A stretch of DNA of 37,399 nucleotides from an uncultured Dorea sp. (GCA_947652615.1 CANTDX010000037.1:1-37399), one strand, 5' to 3'; shown: positions 1-8,656, counted from the stretch's first letter. The notes: a model not told the origin generated them from the letters alone. Translations and numbers: made by a program.

Positions 1-6
1 GGAAGT

Positions 7-326
7 ATGATTCTCTATCATGGTTCTTTTTTAGAGATTGCAAAGCCGGATTTGGCTCATTCTCGCCCCAATGTTCCTATTCCGAAGAATGGCTGGATTT
101 TATTCTGAACTGCCGCAGCGGAAAAGATTCAACAGATTATGACCTTGTTGTGGGTGGTGTTGCCAATGATAAGGTGTTCAATACGGTGGAATTGTTTTTT
201 GACGGATTGATTGACAAGGCGGAAGCAATCAACCGCCTGCGTTATGACAAGCCCAACCTGCAAATTTGTTTCCGCACAGAGAAAGCACTGTCTCTGCTGC
301 ATTTTGAAGGGAGTGAAACAGTATGA
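7..326 (+). pseudogene. DUF3990 family gene, internally deleted and frameshifted
   Basis: The reading frame from the ATG at 7 gives MILYHGSFLEIAKPDLAHSR, the typical start of DUF3990 proteins, but it runs into a TGA at 106-108. From about position 72 a different frame reads SEEWLDFILNCRSGKDSTDY and continues to LHFEGSETV, the typical DUF3990 C-terminal part, ending at the TGA at 324-326. The middle of the domain, roughly 50 or more residues in intact relatives, is absent and the junction near 71-80 is out of frame. I infer a deletion that killed the gene. DUF3990 has no firmly established activity; it is commonly paired with DUF3791, as here, and the stop overlaps the DUF3791 start as ATGA. 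The upstream edge is cut by the window, so its ribosome binding site cannot be judged. Confidence 0.75.
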
Positions 327-535
327 CAGCGAACCCGATTTTACTTCAGAAAAAATACAGCCGTGTCATTGAGTGTTTTGCCAGACAGCAGGAGATTTCA
401 CTGGATGCGGCGTTGAATTTCTTTTATCATTCCGAGGTCTATCAACTGATCCGTGATGGTGTTTCCGATATGCACTGCATGAGTGATGTGTACCTGGCAG
501 AAGAACTGGAACAGGAATATCAGACAAAACAATAA
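323..535 (+). CDS. DUF3791 family small protein
   Basis: This 70-residue protein starts at an ATG overlapping the stop of the decayed DUF3990 gene (ATGA), so it was translationally coupled to it. The sequence matches my memory of DUF3791: an N-terminal helix with KKYSRVIECFARQQEISLDA, then FFYHSEVYQLIRDGVSDMHC and a C-terminal acidic tail. It has no signal peptide or membrane segment and is probably a small cytoplasmic helical protein. The DUF3791-DUF3990 pair is often found in accessory islands, and a toxin-antitoxin-like relation has been suspected, but I know of no established function. The frame is intact although its partner is destroyed, which would fit a protective partner that outlives its effector. 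That last point is inference. Confidence 0.8.
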   Translation: MTANPILLQKKYSRVIECFARQQEISLDAALNFFYHSEVYQLIRDGVSDMHCMSDVYLAEELEQEYQTKQ

Positions 536-574
536 AAAGTTATATACTGCGTAGCGGATTGAGAGCGAGGTGTT

Positions 575-1900
575 ATGATGACCATAGAAGAAATTCTCGC
601 AGGAGAATCTAAGAATGTGGAGTTCAAAGAGAGCCTCCCTGAGAAAAATATCAAATATATGAAGTCTGTGGTTGCCTTTGCAAATGGAACAGGGGGAAAG
701 ATCATTTTCGGAATTGCTGATAAGACCAGAGAAGTGGTCGGCTTTGACAAGGAAGATGTATTCAAGGAAATGGATGCCATTGCCAATGCCGTGTCAGATA
801 GCTGTGAACCGGCAATTATCCCAGATATTACTTACAGACCGTTGATGGCAAGACGGTTATTATTGTAGAGGTTTCCGAAGGCAGACAGCGCCCATATTAT
901 ATCAAAGCTCTTGGCAGAGAAGGCGGAGTGTATGTTCGTATTGCCGGAACTACCCGCCTTGCTGATGAGTATATGATAAAAGAGCTGCTGTTTGAGGGCA
1001 GCAACCGCTACTTTGACCAGGCCTTGTGTATCGAGCTGACGATCACAGACGAAGATATTGATGCTCTTTGCAAAGCGATGAAGGAGCAGGCGGTCAAGAA
1101 TGCTCATAATGAAGAACAGAAAGCATCTATCAAAGATGTTGGCAAGCAACAGCTGCGTTCCTGGGGCGTTTTGATTGAGCGTGATGGAAAAGATTATCCG
1201 TCTAATGCCTTTGCCATTTTGACAGGCTGCGGAGGACTTCATGTTGCAACGCAATGTGGCGTGTTTAAGGGGGCAACCAAAGAAGTTTTTGTTGACCGGA
1301 GGGAGTACACGGGTCCATTGTGGGAACAAATAGACGAAGCATTTCAATTTGTTCTGCGAAATATTCATTTGGGTGCTACTATTGTAGGTATTTATCGCCA
1401 AGATGTTTATGAAATTCCGCCGGACGCCATTCGTGAGTTAATCATCAATGCGATGGTACATCGTAGTTATCTGGATCATGGTACGATACAAGTTGCAGTG
1501 TATGATAACCGATTGGAAATTACGTCTCCAGGAAAGTTGCCAATGGGACAAACCTTGGAGCGTATGAAAGAAGGCTATTCCAAAATCAGAAATGAAGCTC
1601 TTGCTCGTGCTTTTTCATACATGAATCTGATTGAGCATTGGGGAAGCGGCATTCCGAGAATTATAGGCAAAGTAAAAGCTGCCGGATTGCGGGAACCGGA
1701 GTTCATTGGCGGCGAAGTCGATCTGCGTATAAATATATATCGAGGACGAGAAAAATCCATCTGCAACACAGGCATATTACGCTGAACAGATTGGTGTGTC
1801 AAAAAGAACTGTTTCACGAATGTTTGTTGCTTTACAGGAAAAAGGTGTATTGGTACAGAACGGAACAAAGAGAAAATCAAATTGGACAATTGTAAAGTAG
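575..1900 (+). pseudogene. AlbA_2/Schlafen-type ATP-binding protein gene with two frameshifts
   Basis: Three frames together rebuild one protein of about 440 residues. From 575, MMTIEEILAGESKNVEFKES and GTGGKIIFGIADKTREVVGF form the AlbA_2 (Schlafen AAA_4-like) domain. This frame is lost near 828-836, where one base seems missing: TY is followed by QTVDGKTVIIVEV in another frame. The second frame (to 1785) carries the GHKL-like ATPase part with ELIINAMVHRSYLDHG and LIEHWGSGIPRI. Near 1740-1752 the frame shifts back, and YYAEQIGVSKRTVSRMFVAL, a winged helix, runs to the TAG at 1898-1900. The two shifts cancel. Members are putative DNA-linked regulators or helicase-like ATPases found in mobile islands; the exact role is unknown. 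The gene is presumably inactive unless the shifts are sequencing errors. A second, intact family member lies at 7304-8656. Confidence 0.8.
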
Positions 1901-1910
1901 GAGGAGCAGC

Positions 1911-2069
1911 ATAGATACAGACAAAGTAATACAAGACTTAAACCGCAGATTCGCTGCTCCTCTTCCAGATCTGGTAATTGCGGATGAGCAGGGCTTGCAG
2001 GTGCCGCAGCGTGAGCCGTTCCAGATTGACATTGCATTTGTGGTGGATGAGTTTGATTTCTTTAGTTAA
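1911..2069 (+). pseudogene. Remnant resembling the N-terminus of a BREX PglZ phosphatase
   Basis: Eleven bases after the preceding pseudogene, and behind a good GGAGGAG ribosome binding site, an open frame without a start codon reads IDTDKVIQDLNRRFAAPLPD, which I recognise as resembling the beginning of clostridial PglZ proteins of BREX phage defence. The similarity then stops, and the frame runs on as a short unrelated stretch ending in VVDEFDFFS and a TAA at 2067-2069. I read this as the start of pglZ joined by deletion to a downstream fragment that I do not recognise. The missing ATG between the ribosome binding site and ATAGATACAG also suggests damage. The identification rests on about 20 residues recalled from memory and is therefore weak. 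Confidence 0.35.
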
Positions 2070-2080
2070 TACAAACCCTT

Positions 2081-2115
2081 GTGAAGCCCGTAAAACAGGG
2101 CTTCACAAAATTTTT
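2081..2115 (+). terminator. Rho-independent terminator after the decayed island
   Basis: GTGAAGCCC (2081-2089), an 8-base loop, and GGGCTTCAC (2098-2106) form a perfect 9-bp stem followed by AAAATTTTT. It lies just after the stop of the PglZ-like remnant and just before the clpB promoter, so it separates the two units. Its survival suggests that the upstream genes were once an expressed operon. Confidence 0.85.
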
Positions 2116-2123
2116 ATAAAGAA

Positions 2124-2166
2124 TTAGCACTCAATCCTTGACTTGGCTAATAAATTGCGTTATTGT
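2124..2166 (+). promoter_or_regulatory. clpB promoter with CIRCE-like operator
   Basis: A sigma-A-type promoter is visible: TTGACT (2138-2143), a 17-bp spacer, TATTGT (2161-2166). Overlapping the -35 box is TTAGCACTC (2124-2132), nine bases, then CTTGGCTAA (2142-2150). TTAGCACTC-N9-GAGTGCTAA is the CIRCE operator bound by HrcA. Here the left half is perfect and the right half keeps only GCTAA, at the exact 9-9-9 spacing. I infer HrcA control of clpB through a weakened site. CtsR control is not supported, since no GGTCAAA tandem is seen. Confidence 0.6.
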
Positions 2167-2220
2167 TATATCGTAAATAGAACAACAATCTATTCAGCAT
2201 TTCAAAAGGAGGCTGTAACT

Positions 2221-4812
2221 ATGAATATAAATAAATTTACGCAGAAGTCTATCCAGGCAGTCCAGGGCTGTGAGCGCATCGCAATGGAGTACGGCAACCA
2301 GGAGATCGAGCAGGAGCATCTCTTATACGCGCTGATCACCCAGGAAGACAGCCTGATCCTCAAGCTCATGGAGAAGATGGGGATCGATAAGAATGTGATC
2401 GTGAACCGCACAGAAGAGGCGCTGCGCAAGCGCACGAAGGTCCAGGGCGGGCAGCAGTTTATCGGCCAGGACCTTAACAAGGCGCTGATCCATGCGGAGG
2501 ATGAAGCGAAGCAGATGGGAGACGAATATGTATCGGTGGAGCATCTCTTCCTGTCACTGATGAAGCATCCTAACAGAGAACTTAAGACGATCTTCCGGGA
2601 AATGGGCATCAAGAGGGATGATTTTCTGAAAGCATTGTCCACGGTCAGAGGCAATCAGCGGGTGACCAGTGATAATCCGGAAGATACCTACGATACACTG
2701 AACAAATACGGTTCAGACCTTGTGGAGCGTGCGAGGGAGCAGAAGTTAGATCCGGTGATCGGGCGGGATTCGGAGATCCGTAATGTGGTCCGGATCCTCT
2801 CACGGAAGACGAAGAATAATCCGGTTCTGATCGGGGAGCCGGGCGTTGGTAAGACGGCAGTCGTGGAAGGTCTGGCGCAGAGGATCGTCCGGGGAGATGT
2901 GCCGGAGGGATTGAAGGATAAGACCATATTTTCATTGGATATGGGCGCGTTGGTGGCGGGAGCCAAGTACCGCGGAGAGTTTGAAGAGCGGTTGAAGGCG
3001 GTTCTCGAGGATGTGAAGAACAGCGACGGCAGGATCATACTCTTTATCGACGAGCTTCATACCATTGTGGGCGCAGGCAAGACGGACGGAGCCATGGATG
3101 CAGGCAACATGTTAAAGCCCATGCTTGCAAGAGGCGAGCTTCACTGTATCGGGGCGACGACGCTGGATGAATACCGTCAGTATATCGAGAAGGACGCCGC
3201 GCTGGAACGCCGTTTCCAGCCGGTTATGGTGGATGAGCCGACGGTGGAGGACGCGATCTCTATCTTAAGAGGATTGAAGGAGCGGTATGAAGTCTTCCAC
3301 GGGGTGAAGATTACGGACAGCGCGCTGGTGGCGGCGGCCACCTTGTCCGAGCGTTATATCTCAGACCGTTTCCTGCCGGATAAGGCGATCGACCTGGTGG
3401 ATGAGGCATGCGCGCTCATTAAGACAGAGCTTGATTCCATGCCGACGGAGCTTGACGAGCTGCAGCGCAAGATCATGCAGATGGAGATTGAGGAGGCGGC
3501 GCTTAAGAAGGAGGATGACCGTCTAAGCAGGGAGCGGCTGGAGCATCTGCAGCAGGAGTTGGCAGAACACAGGGAAGAATTTGCCGGCAAGAAGGCACAA
3601 TGGGACAATGAGAAGGTGGACGTAGAGCGTGTCCGGAAGATTCGGGAAGAGATCGAACAGGTGAACAAGGACATCGAGAAAGCCCAGCAGTCTTATGACC
3701 TGAACCGGGCGGCGGAATTACAGTATGGAAGGCTGCCGCAGTTACAGAAGCAGTTGGAAGAGCAGGAGGCGAAGGTTAGGGACGAGGATAAGTCTCTGGT
3801 GCATGAGAGTGTGACGGACGATGAGATCGGCAGGATCGTATCACGCTGGACGGGAATCCCGGTTGCGAAGCTGAATGAGAGCGAGCGGAGCAAGACTCTT
3901 CATCTGGCAGAGGAGCTTCACAAGCGTGTGATCGGCCAGGACGAAGGAGTAGAATTGGTGACGGAAGCCATCATCCGATCCAAGGCGGGGATCAAGGATC
4001 CGACCAAGCCGATCGGTTCCTTCCTGTTCCTTGGCCCTACGGGCGTAGGGAAGACGGAGCTTGCGAAGGCATTGGCGGAGAGCCTGTTTGATGATGAGAG
4101 CAATATGGTCCGTATCGATATGAGTGAATATATGGAGAAATATTCGGTATCCAGGCTGATCGGAGCGCCTCCGGGATATGTCGGATATGACGAAGGCGGG
4201 CAGTTGACGGAGGCAGTCAGGAGGAAACCGTATTCGGTAGTGCTCTTTGATGAGGTGGAGAAGGCTCATCCGGACGTATTCAATGTGCTGTTGCAGGTAT
4301 TGGACGACGGACGGATCACGGATTCCCAGGGGCGCACGGTTGATTTCAAGAATACGATCCTGATCATGACCTCGAATATCGGTTCTTCTTATCTGTTGGA
4401 CGGCATTGACGAGCAGGGAAATATAAGCGAGGAGAGTCAGGAGCTTGTGATGAACGATCTGCGGGCGCATTTCAGGCCAGAGTTTTTGAATCGGCTGGAC
4501 GAGATGATCCTGTTCAAACCGTTGACGAAAGGAAATATTTACGGCATTATTGACTTACTGATAGCGGATGTGAACAGAAGGCTCGCGGATCGGGAGATCT
4601 CGATCGCGCTTACGGAAGCGGCGAAGAATTACGTGGTGGAGGGCGGCTATGACCCGACTTATGGCGCGAGACCCTTGAAGCGTTATCTGCAGAAGAATGT
4701 GGAGACCCTTGCCGCGCGGCTGATGCTGAAAGGCGATGTGGGCGCGCAGGATACGATCCTGATCGATGTGATGGATGGGAAGCTTACCGCTTGCACTGGT
4801 GTGAGAGGATAA
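2221..4812 (+). CDS. clpB: ATP-dependent disaggregase ClpB
   Basis: ClpB (Hsp104 family) forms a cytoplasmic hexamer that pulls polypeptides out of aggregates, working with DnaK. The 863-residue product has the expected length. An N-terminal Clp repeat domain (about 1-145) is followed by the first AAA+ module with GEPGVGKT near 204-211 and LFIDELHT, a long charged coiled-coil middle domain at about 410-540 (present in ClpB, not in ClpA or ClpC of this layout), and the second AAA+ module with GPTGVGKT near 604-611 and the [13 protein letters not shown]alker B region. I chose the ATG at 2221 because AAAGGAGG lies 8 bases upstream and [12 protein letters not shown] is the family start; a longer frame from a TTG at 2143 begins inside the promoter. 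It is monocistronic, with terminator hairpins behind it and a heat-shock-like operator in front. Confidence 0.97.
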   Translation: MNINKFTQKSIQAVQGCERIAMEYGNQEIEQEHLLYALITQEDSLILKLMEKMGIDKNVIVNRTEEALRKRTKVQGGQQFIGQDLNKALIHAEDEAKQMGDEYVSVEHLFLSLMKHPNRELKTIFREMGIKRDDFLKALSTVRGNQRVTSDNPEDTYDTLNKYGSDLVERAREQKLDPVIGRDSEIRNVVRILSRKTKNNPVLIGEPGVGKTAVVEGLAQRIVRGDVPEGLKDKTIFSLDMGALVAGAKYRGEFEERLKAVLEDVKNSDGRIILFIDELHTIVGAGKTDGAMDAGNMLKPMLARGELHCIGATTLDEYRQYIEKDAALERRFQPVMVDEPTVEDAISILRGLKERYEVFHGVKITDSALVAAATLSERYISDRFLPDKAIDLVDEACALIKTELDSMPTELDELQRKIMQMEIEEAALKKEDDRLSRERLEHLQQELAEHREEFAGKKAQWDNEKVDVERVRKIREEIEQVNKDIEKAQQSYDLNRAAELQYGRLPQLQKQLEEQEAKVRDEDKSLVHESVTDDEIGRIVSRWTGIPVAKLNESERSKTLHLAEELHKRVIGQDEGVELVTEAIIRSKAGIKDPTKPIGSFLFLGPTGVGKTELAKALAESLFDDESNMVRIDMSEYMEKYSVSRLIGAPPGYVGYDEGGQLTEAVRRKPYSVVLFDEVEKAHPDVFNVLLQVLDDGRITDSQGRTVDFKNTILIMTSNIGSSYLLDGIDEQGNISEESQELVMNDLRAHFRPEFLNRLDEMILFKPLTKGNIYGIIDLLIADVNRRLADREISIALTEAAKNYVVEGGYDPTYGARPLKRYLQKNVETLAARLMLKGDVGAQDTILIDVMDGKLTACTGVRG

Positions 4813-4827
4813 TGCTGAAAAGAAGCG

Positions 4828-4884
4828 GAGACTTCGGGGATGATTCCCTGGAGTCTCTTTTAAAGTGGTGCGCCTAGCGGCGCA
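4828..4884 (+). terminator. Tandem terminator hairpins after clpB
   Basis: The first hairpin pairs GAGACT (4828-4833) with AGTCTC (4852-4857), with an inner GGGA/TCCC pairing and TTTTA behind it. The second pairs TGCGCC (4869-4874) with GGCGCA (4879-4884) around a TAGC loop and is followed by GGTTTCTT. Together they would end clpB transcription before the next promoter at 4914. Confidence 0.65.
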
Positions 4885-4913
4885 GGTTTCTTAAGGGTGC
4901 CTTCGTTATGTAC

Positions 4914-4942
4914 TTGTAAAATATCTATAGCTGGAATATAAT
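4914..4942 (+). promoter_or_regulatory. Promoter of the AAA/PD-(D/E)XK gene
   Basis: TTGTAA (4914-4919), a 17-bp spacer and a perfect TATAAT (4937-4942) form a strong sigma-A-type promoter. Because the -10 box covers a possible TTG start at 4942, it supports the ATG at 4969 as the real start of the gene. Confidence 0.7.
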
Positions 4943-4968
4943 TGTACATAGAAGAGAGGCGTATCCTT

Positions 4969-6522
4969 ATGAAATGTTTTAATACAGCGGGAATTTGTAT
5001 TCCAGAGAAGAATTACATGGCAGATACCTCGGCGACAATTGGGCAGATTATTGACCGGTATATTTCACCCGGGAAATATTTTACAATAGACCGACCCAGA
5101 CAATGCGGGAAGACAACGACTTTATATCTGTTAGAAGAACAATTGAAGAAAGATTCTATTGTGTTAAGCTTAAGCTTTGAATCCGCAGATGAGTTGTTCG
5201 TATCACTCTATGCACTGGCAGCAGGCTTCATCCGTAAGGTCGCCCGCATCTTGAAGGTTCAAGGTATATCGGAGAAAATAGTCCAAGATTGGCAGCAGTC
5301 CATATCGAGGGAATTTCCTTTTGACGATCTGGGGCAGCGGATCACGGAACTATGTATGAACTGCGGACAGGATGTTATTCTGATGATTGATGAAGTGGAC
5401 AAGAGCTCGGATAATCAGATTTTCCTTTCTTTTCTGGGACTTCTCAGGGAAAAATATCTGGAGCAGATGAAGGGGAAGGACAAGACATTCCGATCCGTGA
5501 TTCTTGCCGGTGTATACGATATAAAGAATCTGAAACTTAAGCTGCATCCGGGTGCAGAACCCAAATACAACAGTCCGTGGAATGTTGCTGTTGATTTTAA
5601 TCTGGATATTAATTTATCGCCGGAAGAGATTGCCTCTATGCTCAGGGATTATGAGAAGGACTGGAACACGGGGATAGATATTACGTGGATGAGCAACATC
5701 TTATATGAGTATACTTCTGGTTATCCCTTCCTGGTTTCTAAGTTATGCCAGATCATGGCACAGAATGGCCGGACAGGGTGGAGTCAGGATGGATTTCAAT
5801 GTGCGGTTCGGGAATTATTAAAGGCTCCTAATACATTATTTGATGATATGAGTAAGAAACTGGCTGAATATCCGGAATTAAAGGAGATGATCCAGAGTAT
5901 TCTGTTCCAGGGAAAGAAATATGCCTACGAGGCCGAAAATCACAGGATCAGCATAGGTAAGATGTTCGGGTTTCTGACAGAAAAACAGGGAATGGTCAGT
6001 ATTTCCAACAGGATTTTTGAAATGAAGCTGTATAATCTTCTGATTTCGGAGAATGAGACGGACAGCAGGATTTTTACGGCTGCCGATATGGAAAAGAATC
6101 AGTTTATTAGAGACGGGTTTCTCCATATGGAGTTGGTCATGCAGAAGTTCTGCGAATATTTCGGCGAGATCTATGCCGATGCGGACGACAAATTTATCGA
6201 AGATAATGGAAGAAGAATATTTCTGATGTTTTTAAAACCGATTATCAATGGAAGCGGGAATTATTATATCGAATCCAGAACACGGAATATGAAGCGGACA
6301 GATATTATCATAGACTATAAAGGTATTCAAAGTGTTGTCGAACTCAAAATTTGGCATGGACAAGAATATAATCGGCGCGGGGAAGATCAATTGGCAGAAT
6401 ATCTGGAATATTATCATTTGAAAAAGGGGTATATGCTTAGTTTTAATTTTAATAAGCGCAAGCAGACCGGGATGCGGCAGATCATATTGGGTGACAAGCT
6501 GCTGATAGAGGCAGTTGTGTAG
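4969..6522 (+). CDS. AAA-like ATPase with C-terminal PD-(D/E)XK nuclease-like domain
   Basis: The 517-residue protein has an N-terminal P-loop of the AAA-ATPase-like type: RPRQCGKTT at 42-50 and the Walker B DVILMIDEVDK with D141/E142. A helical middle part containing SGYPFLVSKLCQ resembles the STAND/ORC-like relatives of this family. The C-terminal 100 residues hold TDIIIDYKG followed by VVELKIW, the D...ExK pattern of a PD-(D/E)XK fold, with a downstream RGEDQLAEYL helix. Such proteins are abundant as dispersed accessory genes in Clostridia and Bacteroidetes; function is unproven, although a nuclease or defence-related role is plausible. The ATG at 4969 follows AGAGAGGCG by a normal distance and is downstream of the promoter. 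No partner gene is adjacent: it stands alone between clpB and a convergent regulator gene. Confidence 0.85.
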   Translation: MKCFNTAGICIPEKNYMADTSATIGQIIDRYISPGKYFTIDRPRQCGKTTTLYLLEEQLKKDSIVLSLSFESADELFVSLYALAAGFIRKVARILKVQGISEKIVQDWQQSISREFPFDDLGQRITELCMNCGQDVILMIDEVDKSSDNQIFLSFLGLLREKYLEQMKGKDKTFRSVILAGVYDIKNLKLKLHPGAEPKYNSPWNVAVDFNLDINLSPEEIASMLRDYEKDWNTGIDITWMSNILYEYTSGYPFLVSKLCQIMAQNGRTGWSQDGFQCAVRELLKAPNTLFDDMSKKLAEYPELKEMIQSILFQGKKYAYEAENHRISIGKMFGFLTEKQGMVSISNRIFEMKLYNLLISENETDSRIFTAADMEKNQFIRDGFLHMELVMQKFCEYFGEIYADADDKFIEDNGRRIFLMFLKPIINGSGNYYIESRTRNMKRTDIIIDYKGIQSVVELKIWHGQEYNRRGEDQLAEYLEYYHLKKGYMLSFNFNKRKQTGMRQIILGDKLLIEAVV

Positions 6523-6530
6523 AAGATCGG

Positions 6531-6552
6531 CGGCGCAGAACGAACTGCGCCG
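6531..6552. terminator. Hairpin between convergent genes
   Basis: CGGCGCAG (6531-6538), AACGAA, CTGCGCCG (6545-6552) is a perfect 8-bp GC-rich hairpin lying between the stop of the ATPase gene and the stop of the convergent XRE gene. It lacks a clear U-run on either strand, so it is either a weak two-way terminator or an RNA 3'-end stabiliser. Confidence 0.55.
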
Positions 6553-6557
6553 TCAGT

Positions 6558-7025
6558 CTATTTGAGCCTGATCTCATAATATTTTACAAAATAAATCACA
6601 AACATTACGAGCCCGATAAACAGGATGGCAAGGCCGATTCCGGTGCCGTTGTTTTCAGGAAAGTAGTAGTTTATAACGAAATGAACGGGCGACAACAGCA
6701 AAGCGATTGCCAGCCATATGGTTTCGATTCGTTTAAAGCTTTTCTGTGCTTTTTCCTTCTTAGACTGCAGTTCCATAAGATTCTCTTCTGCTTTTTCCTG
6801 ATAATTTTCCATAGCGATCCTTTCTCCGGAGAGCAGTTCATTGACGGTGATTCCTAAGATGCCGCATAGTTCCAGCATGATAGATACATCGGGACAGCTC
6901 TTTCCCGTCTCCCATTTGGAGACTGCCCGGTTGGTGATGTTAAGTTGTTCCGCCAGCTGCATTTGTGTAAGATTCTTCTCTTTACGGCATGCGGCGATGA
7001 ATTTCCCGATTGCTTCTTGATTCAT
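6558..7025 (-). CDS. XRE-family regulator with membrane anchor
   Basis: The 155-residue protein starts with a Cro/C1-type helix-turn-helix (about 1-65): QMQLAEQLNITNRAVSKWET followed by SCPDVSIMLELCGILGITVN, a textbook HTH_3 pattern. A charged linker at 75-97 (KEKAQKSFKRIET) leads into two hydrophobic segments, about 102-122 and 128-148, with VIYFVKYYEIR at the end. The protein is thus probably tethered to the membrane by a hairpin, a layout known in Firmicutes for regulators that sense envelope or transported compounds. A good AAGGAGG site precedes the ATG. The gene is divergent from the AlbA_2 gene at 7304; the 278-base intergenic region holds a near-perfect palindrome that could be its operator. 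The ligand is unknown. Confidence 0.85.
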   Translation of the reverse strand: MNQEAIGKFIAACRKEKNLTQMQLAEQLNITNRAVSKWETGKSCPDVSIMLELCGILGITVNELLSGERIAMENYQEKAEENLMELQSKKEKAQKSFKRIETIWLAIALLLSPVHFVINYYFPENNGTGIGLAILFIGLVMFVIYFVKYYEIRLK

Positions 7026-7098
7026 TTCTTGACCTCCTTGTAGCTATCATACTTGACAAAACACCGGCAGAGAAGGAATTGACGGTGGATTTTTGTGA

Positions 7099-7117
7099 AT
7101 TCAACCGTTGGTTGAAT
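7099..7117. promoter_or_regulatory. Palindromic operator candidate
   Basis: ATTCAACC-GTT-GGTTGAAT is an 8-bp perfect inverted repeat with a 3-base centre, in the region between the XRE regulator gene (minus) and the AlbA_2 gene (plus). It lies 74 bases upstream of the regulator start, so it could serve either gene. A dimeric HTH protein such as the adjacent regulator would suit its size. The rest of the 7026-7303 gap is AT-rich, without a gene that I can support. Confidence 0.5.
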
Positions 7118-7303
7118 GGAAAATGATGAGTGATAAGGATAATTATATGCGTTTATTCGTTTTATATCAATAAGCTAATGATGTGTAAAACGAAAGAAGT
7201 TTTGAGGGTTGTTTTTAATAGAATTGTCTGATAAAATCTTGATAAAGCAGATTCATTTATTAATGTACTTGGAATAAGTGTCTAAAATGCAGGGAGATTT
7301 TAT

Positions 7304-8656
7304 ATGGCTGAAAATCAGAATGTAGAGTGGAAAGAATCTTGGCGTGATGAATATTTGAAATGGATATGTGGCTTTGCAAATGCTCAAGGCGGGAAGATAT
7401 ATATTGGAACGAAAGATGACGGTACTATTATTGGAGTAAAAAATAGTAAGAAATTATTAGAAGATATTCCGAATAAGATTCAAAATACGTTGGGTATTGT
7501 AGCGGATGTAAATTTGTTATCAAAGAATGAATTGGAATATATTGAAATCGTTGTGAATCCATGGGCATTCCCTGTGAATTATAATGGAGAATATCATTAT
7601 AGAAGCGGAAGTACCAAACAACAGTTAAGAGGTAATGCACTAACTAATTTTTTGATGATGAAGACAGGAATGAAGTGGGATTCCGCAACAGTATCTAACA
7701 TTTTGATTACAGATTTGGATAAGGAAAGTTTTGACATCTTTCGGAGAGAAGCTCTGCGAAGCGGACGTATGACAAAAGAGGATTTGAACATTTCTAATGA
7801 GGAACTTTTAGATAAATTAGATTTGTTGGTGAATGGGAAGTTAAAGCGTGCCGGTGCATTATGTTTTTACAGAATACCAGAAAAGGTGATTGGCGGATGC
7901 TATGTGAAGATTGGAAAGTTTGAAGGCAGTGAATTAATGTATCAGGATGAGGTACATGGTTCGTTGCTTATTATAGCTGACAGAGTAATTGATTTGATAT
8001 ATTTAAAATACTTAAGAGCAGCTATTTCTTATTATAAAGATACAAGGGTGGAGACTTATCCATTTGCGCGGGAAGCAGTACGGGAAGCGGTGTTTAACGC
8101 TCTTATCCATTGTAATTGGGCAGATAATGTTCCAATTCAGATTCGAATAGAAGAAGATGTTATGTTTATCAGTAATTGCAGTATGCTTCCATTTGGGTGG
8201 ACTGCTGAGACACTTTTAGGTTCACATACATCTAAACCCTATAATCCGGATATTGCCAAAGTGTTTTATCGTGCAGGTTATATTGAAAGTTGGGGACGTG
8301 GTATTCAAAAAATATGTGATGCTTGTAAAAATCTGGGAGCTGAAGAACCAGAATATATCATTCACGGTGAGGATATCATGGTCAAATTCAAAGCACTTCC
8401 AAGTGCTAAGGTGACTGAAAAGGTGACTGAAAAGGTGACTGAAAAGGTGACTGAAAAAATATTGGATACTTTGAATGAGGAATATGAAAAAATATTGAAT
8501 ATTTTATGTGAGAAACCATCGTCGACGTATATAGAGATAGCGGAGGCTCTGAATGTCAGTCGAAAGACTGTTTCTAAAAAGATTAAAATATTAAAAGAAA
8601 AAGGATTGATTGTCAGAGTTGGATCTGCAAAGAAAGGGTATTGGAAAGTAATTTAA
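7304..8656 (+). CDS. AlbA_2/Schlafen-type ATP-binding protein with C-terminal winged helix
   Basis: The 450-residue protein opens with the AlbA_2 domain: NVEWKESWRDEYLKWICGFA and AQGGKIYIGTKDDGTIIGV. A GHKL-like ATPase part follows around 250-360, with AVREAVFNALIHCNW (N-box-like), VMFISNCSMLPFG and GYIESWGRGIQKI. A linker of four VTEK repeats leads into a winged helix (about 405-448, IEIAEALNVSRKTVSKKIKI). This is the layout of proteins often labelled RecG-like or transcriptional regulators; none of it is helicase sequence, and DNA binding is the only role I infer. The start follows GCAGGGAG. The DNA is visibly richer in A+T than that of dinB, and its TAA directly abuts the dinB ATG, which suggests insertion in front of dinB. 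A frameshifted relative lies at 575-1900. Confidence 0.88.
   Translation: MAENQNVEWKESWRDEYLKWICGFANAQGGKIYIGTKDDGTIIGVKNSKKLLEDIPNKIQNTLGIVADVNLLSKNELEYIEIVVNPWAFPVNYNGEYHYRSGSTKQQLRGNALTNFLMMKTGMKWDSATVSNILITDLDKESFDIFRREALRSGRMTKEDLNISNEELLDKLDLLVNGKLKRAGALCFYRIPEKVIGGCYVKIGKFEGSELMYQDEVHGSLLIIADRVIDLIYLKYLRAAISYYKDTRVETYPFAREAVREAVFNALIHCNWADNVPIQIRIEEDVMFISNCSMLPFGWTAETLLGSHTSKPYNPDIAKVFYRAGYIESWGRGIQKICDACKNLGAEEPEYIIHGEDIMVKFKALPSAKVTEKVTEKVTEKVTEKILDTLNEEYEKILNILCEKPSSTYIEIAEALNVSRKTVSKKIKILKEKGLIVRVGSAKKGYWKVI
8408..8455 (+). repeat. Four tandem 12-bp repeats coding VTEK
   Basis: AAGGTGACTGAA is repeated four times without change, encoding (K)VTEK units in the linker between the ATPase and winged-helix parts. 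Identical copies at the DNA level suggest recent slippage expansion, so the copy number probably varies between strains. The 12-base unit keeps the frame at any copy number. Confidence 0.95.

Noticed and set aside
2124..2166. CtsR operator at clpB
   Set aside because: The GGTCAAA tandem or its complement is not present; the match to CIRCE geometry is better.
2143..2220. Longer clpB start at a TTG
   Set aside because: It would begin at the end of the -35 box; the ATG at 2221 has AAAGGAGG and the family N-terminus.
8408..8455. CRISPR-like repeats
   Set aside because: The repeats are contiguous 12-bp units without spacers inside a coding frame.
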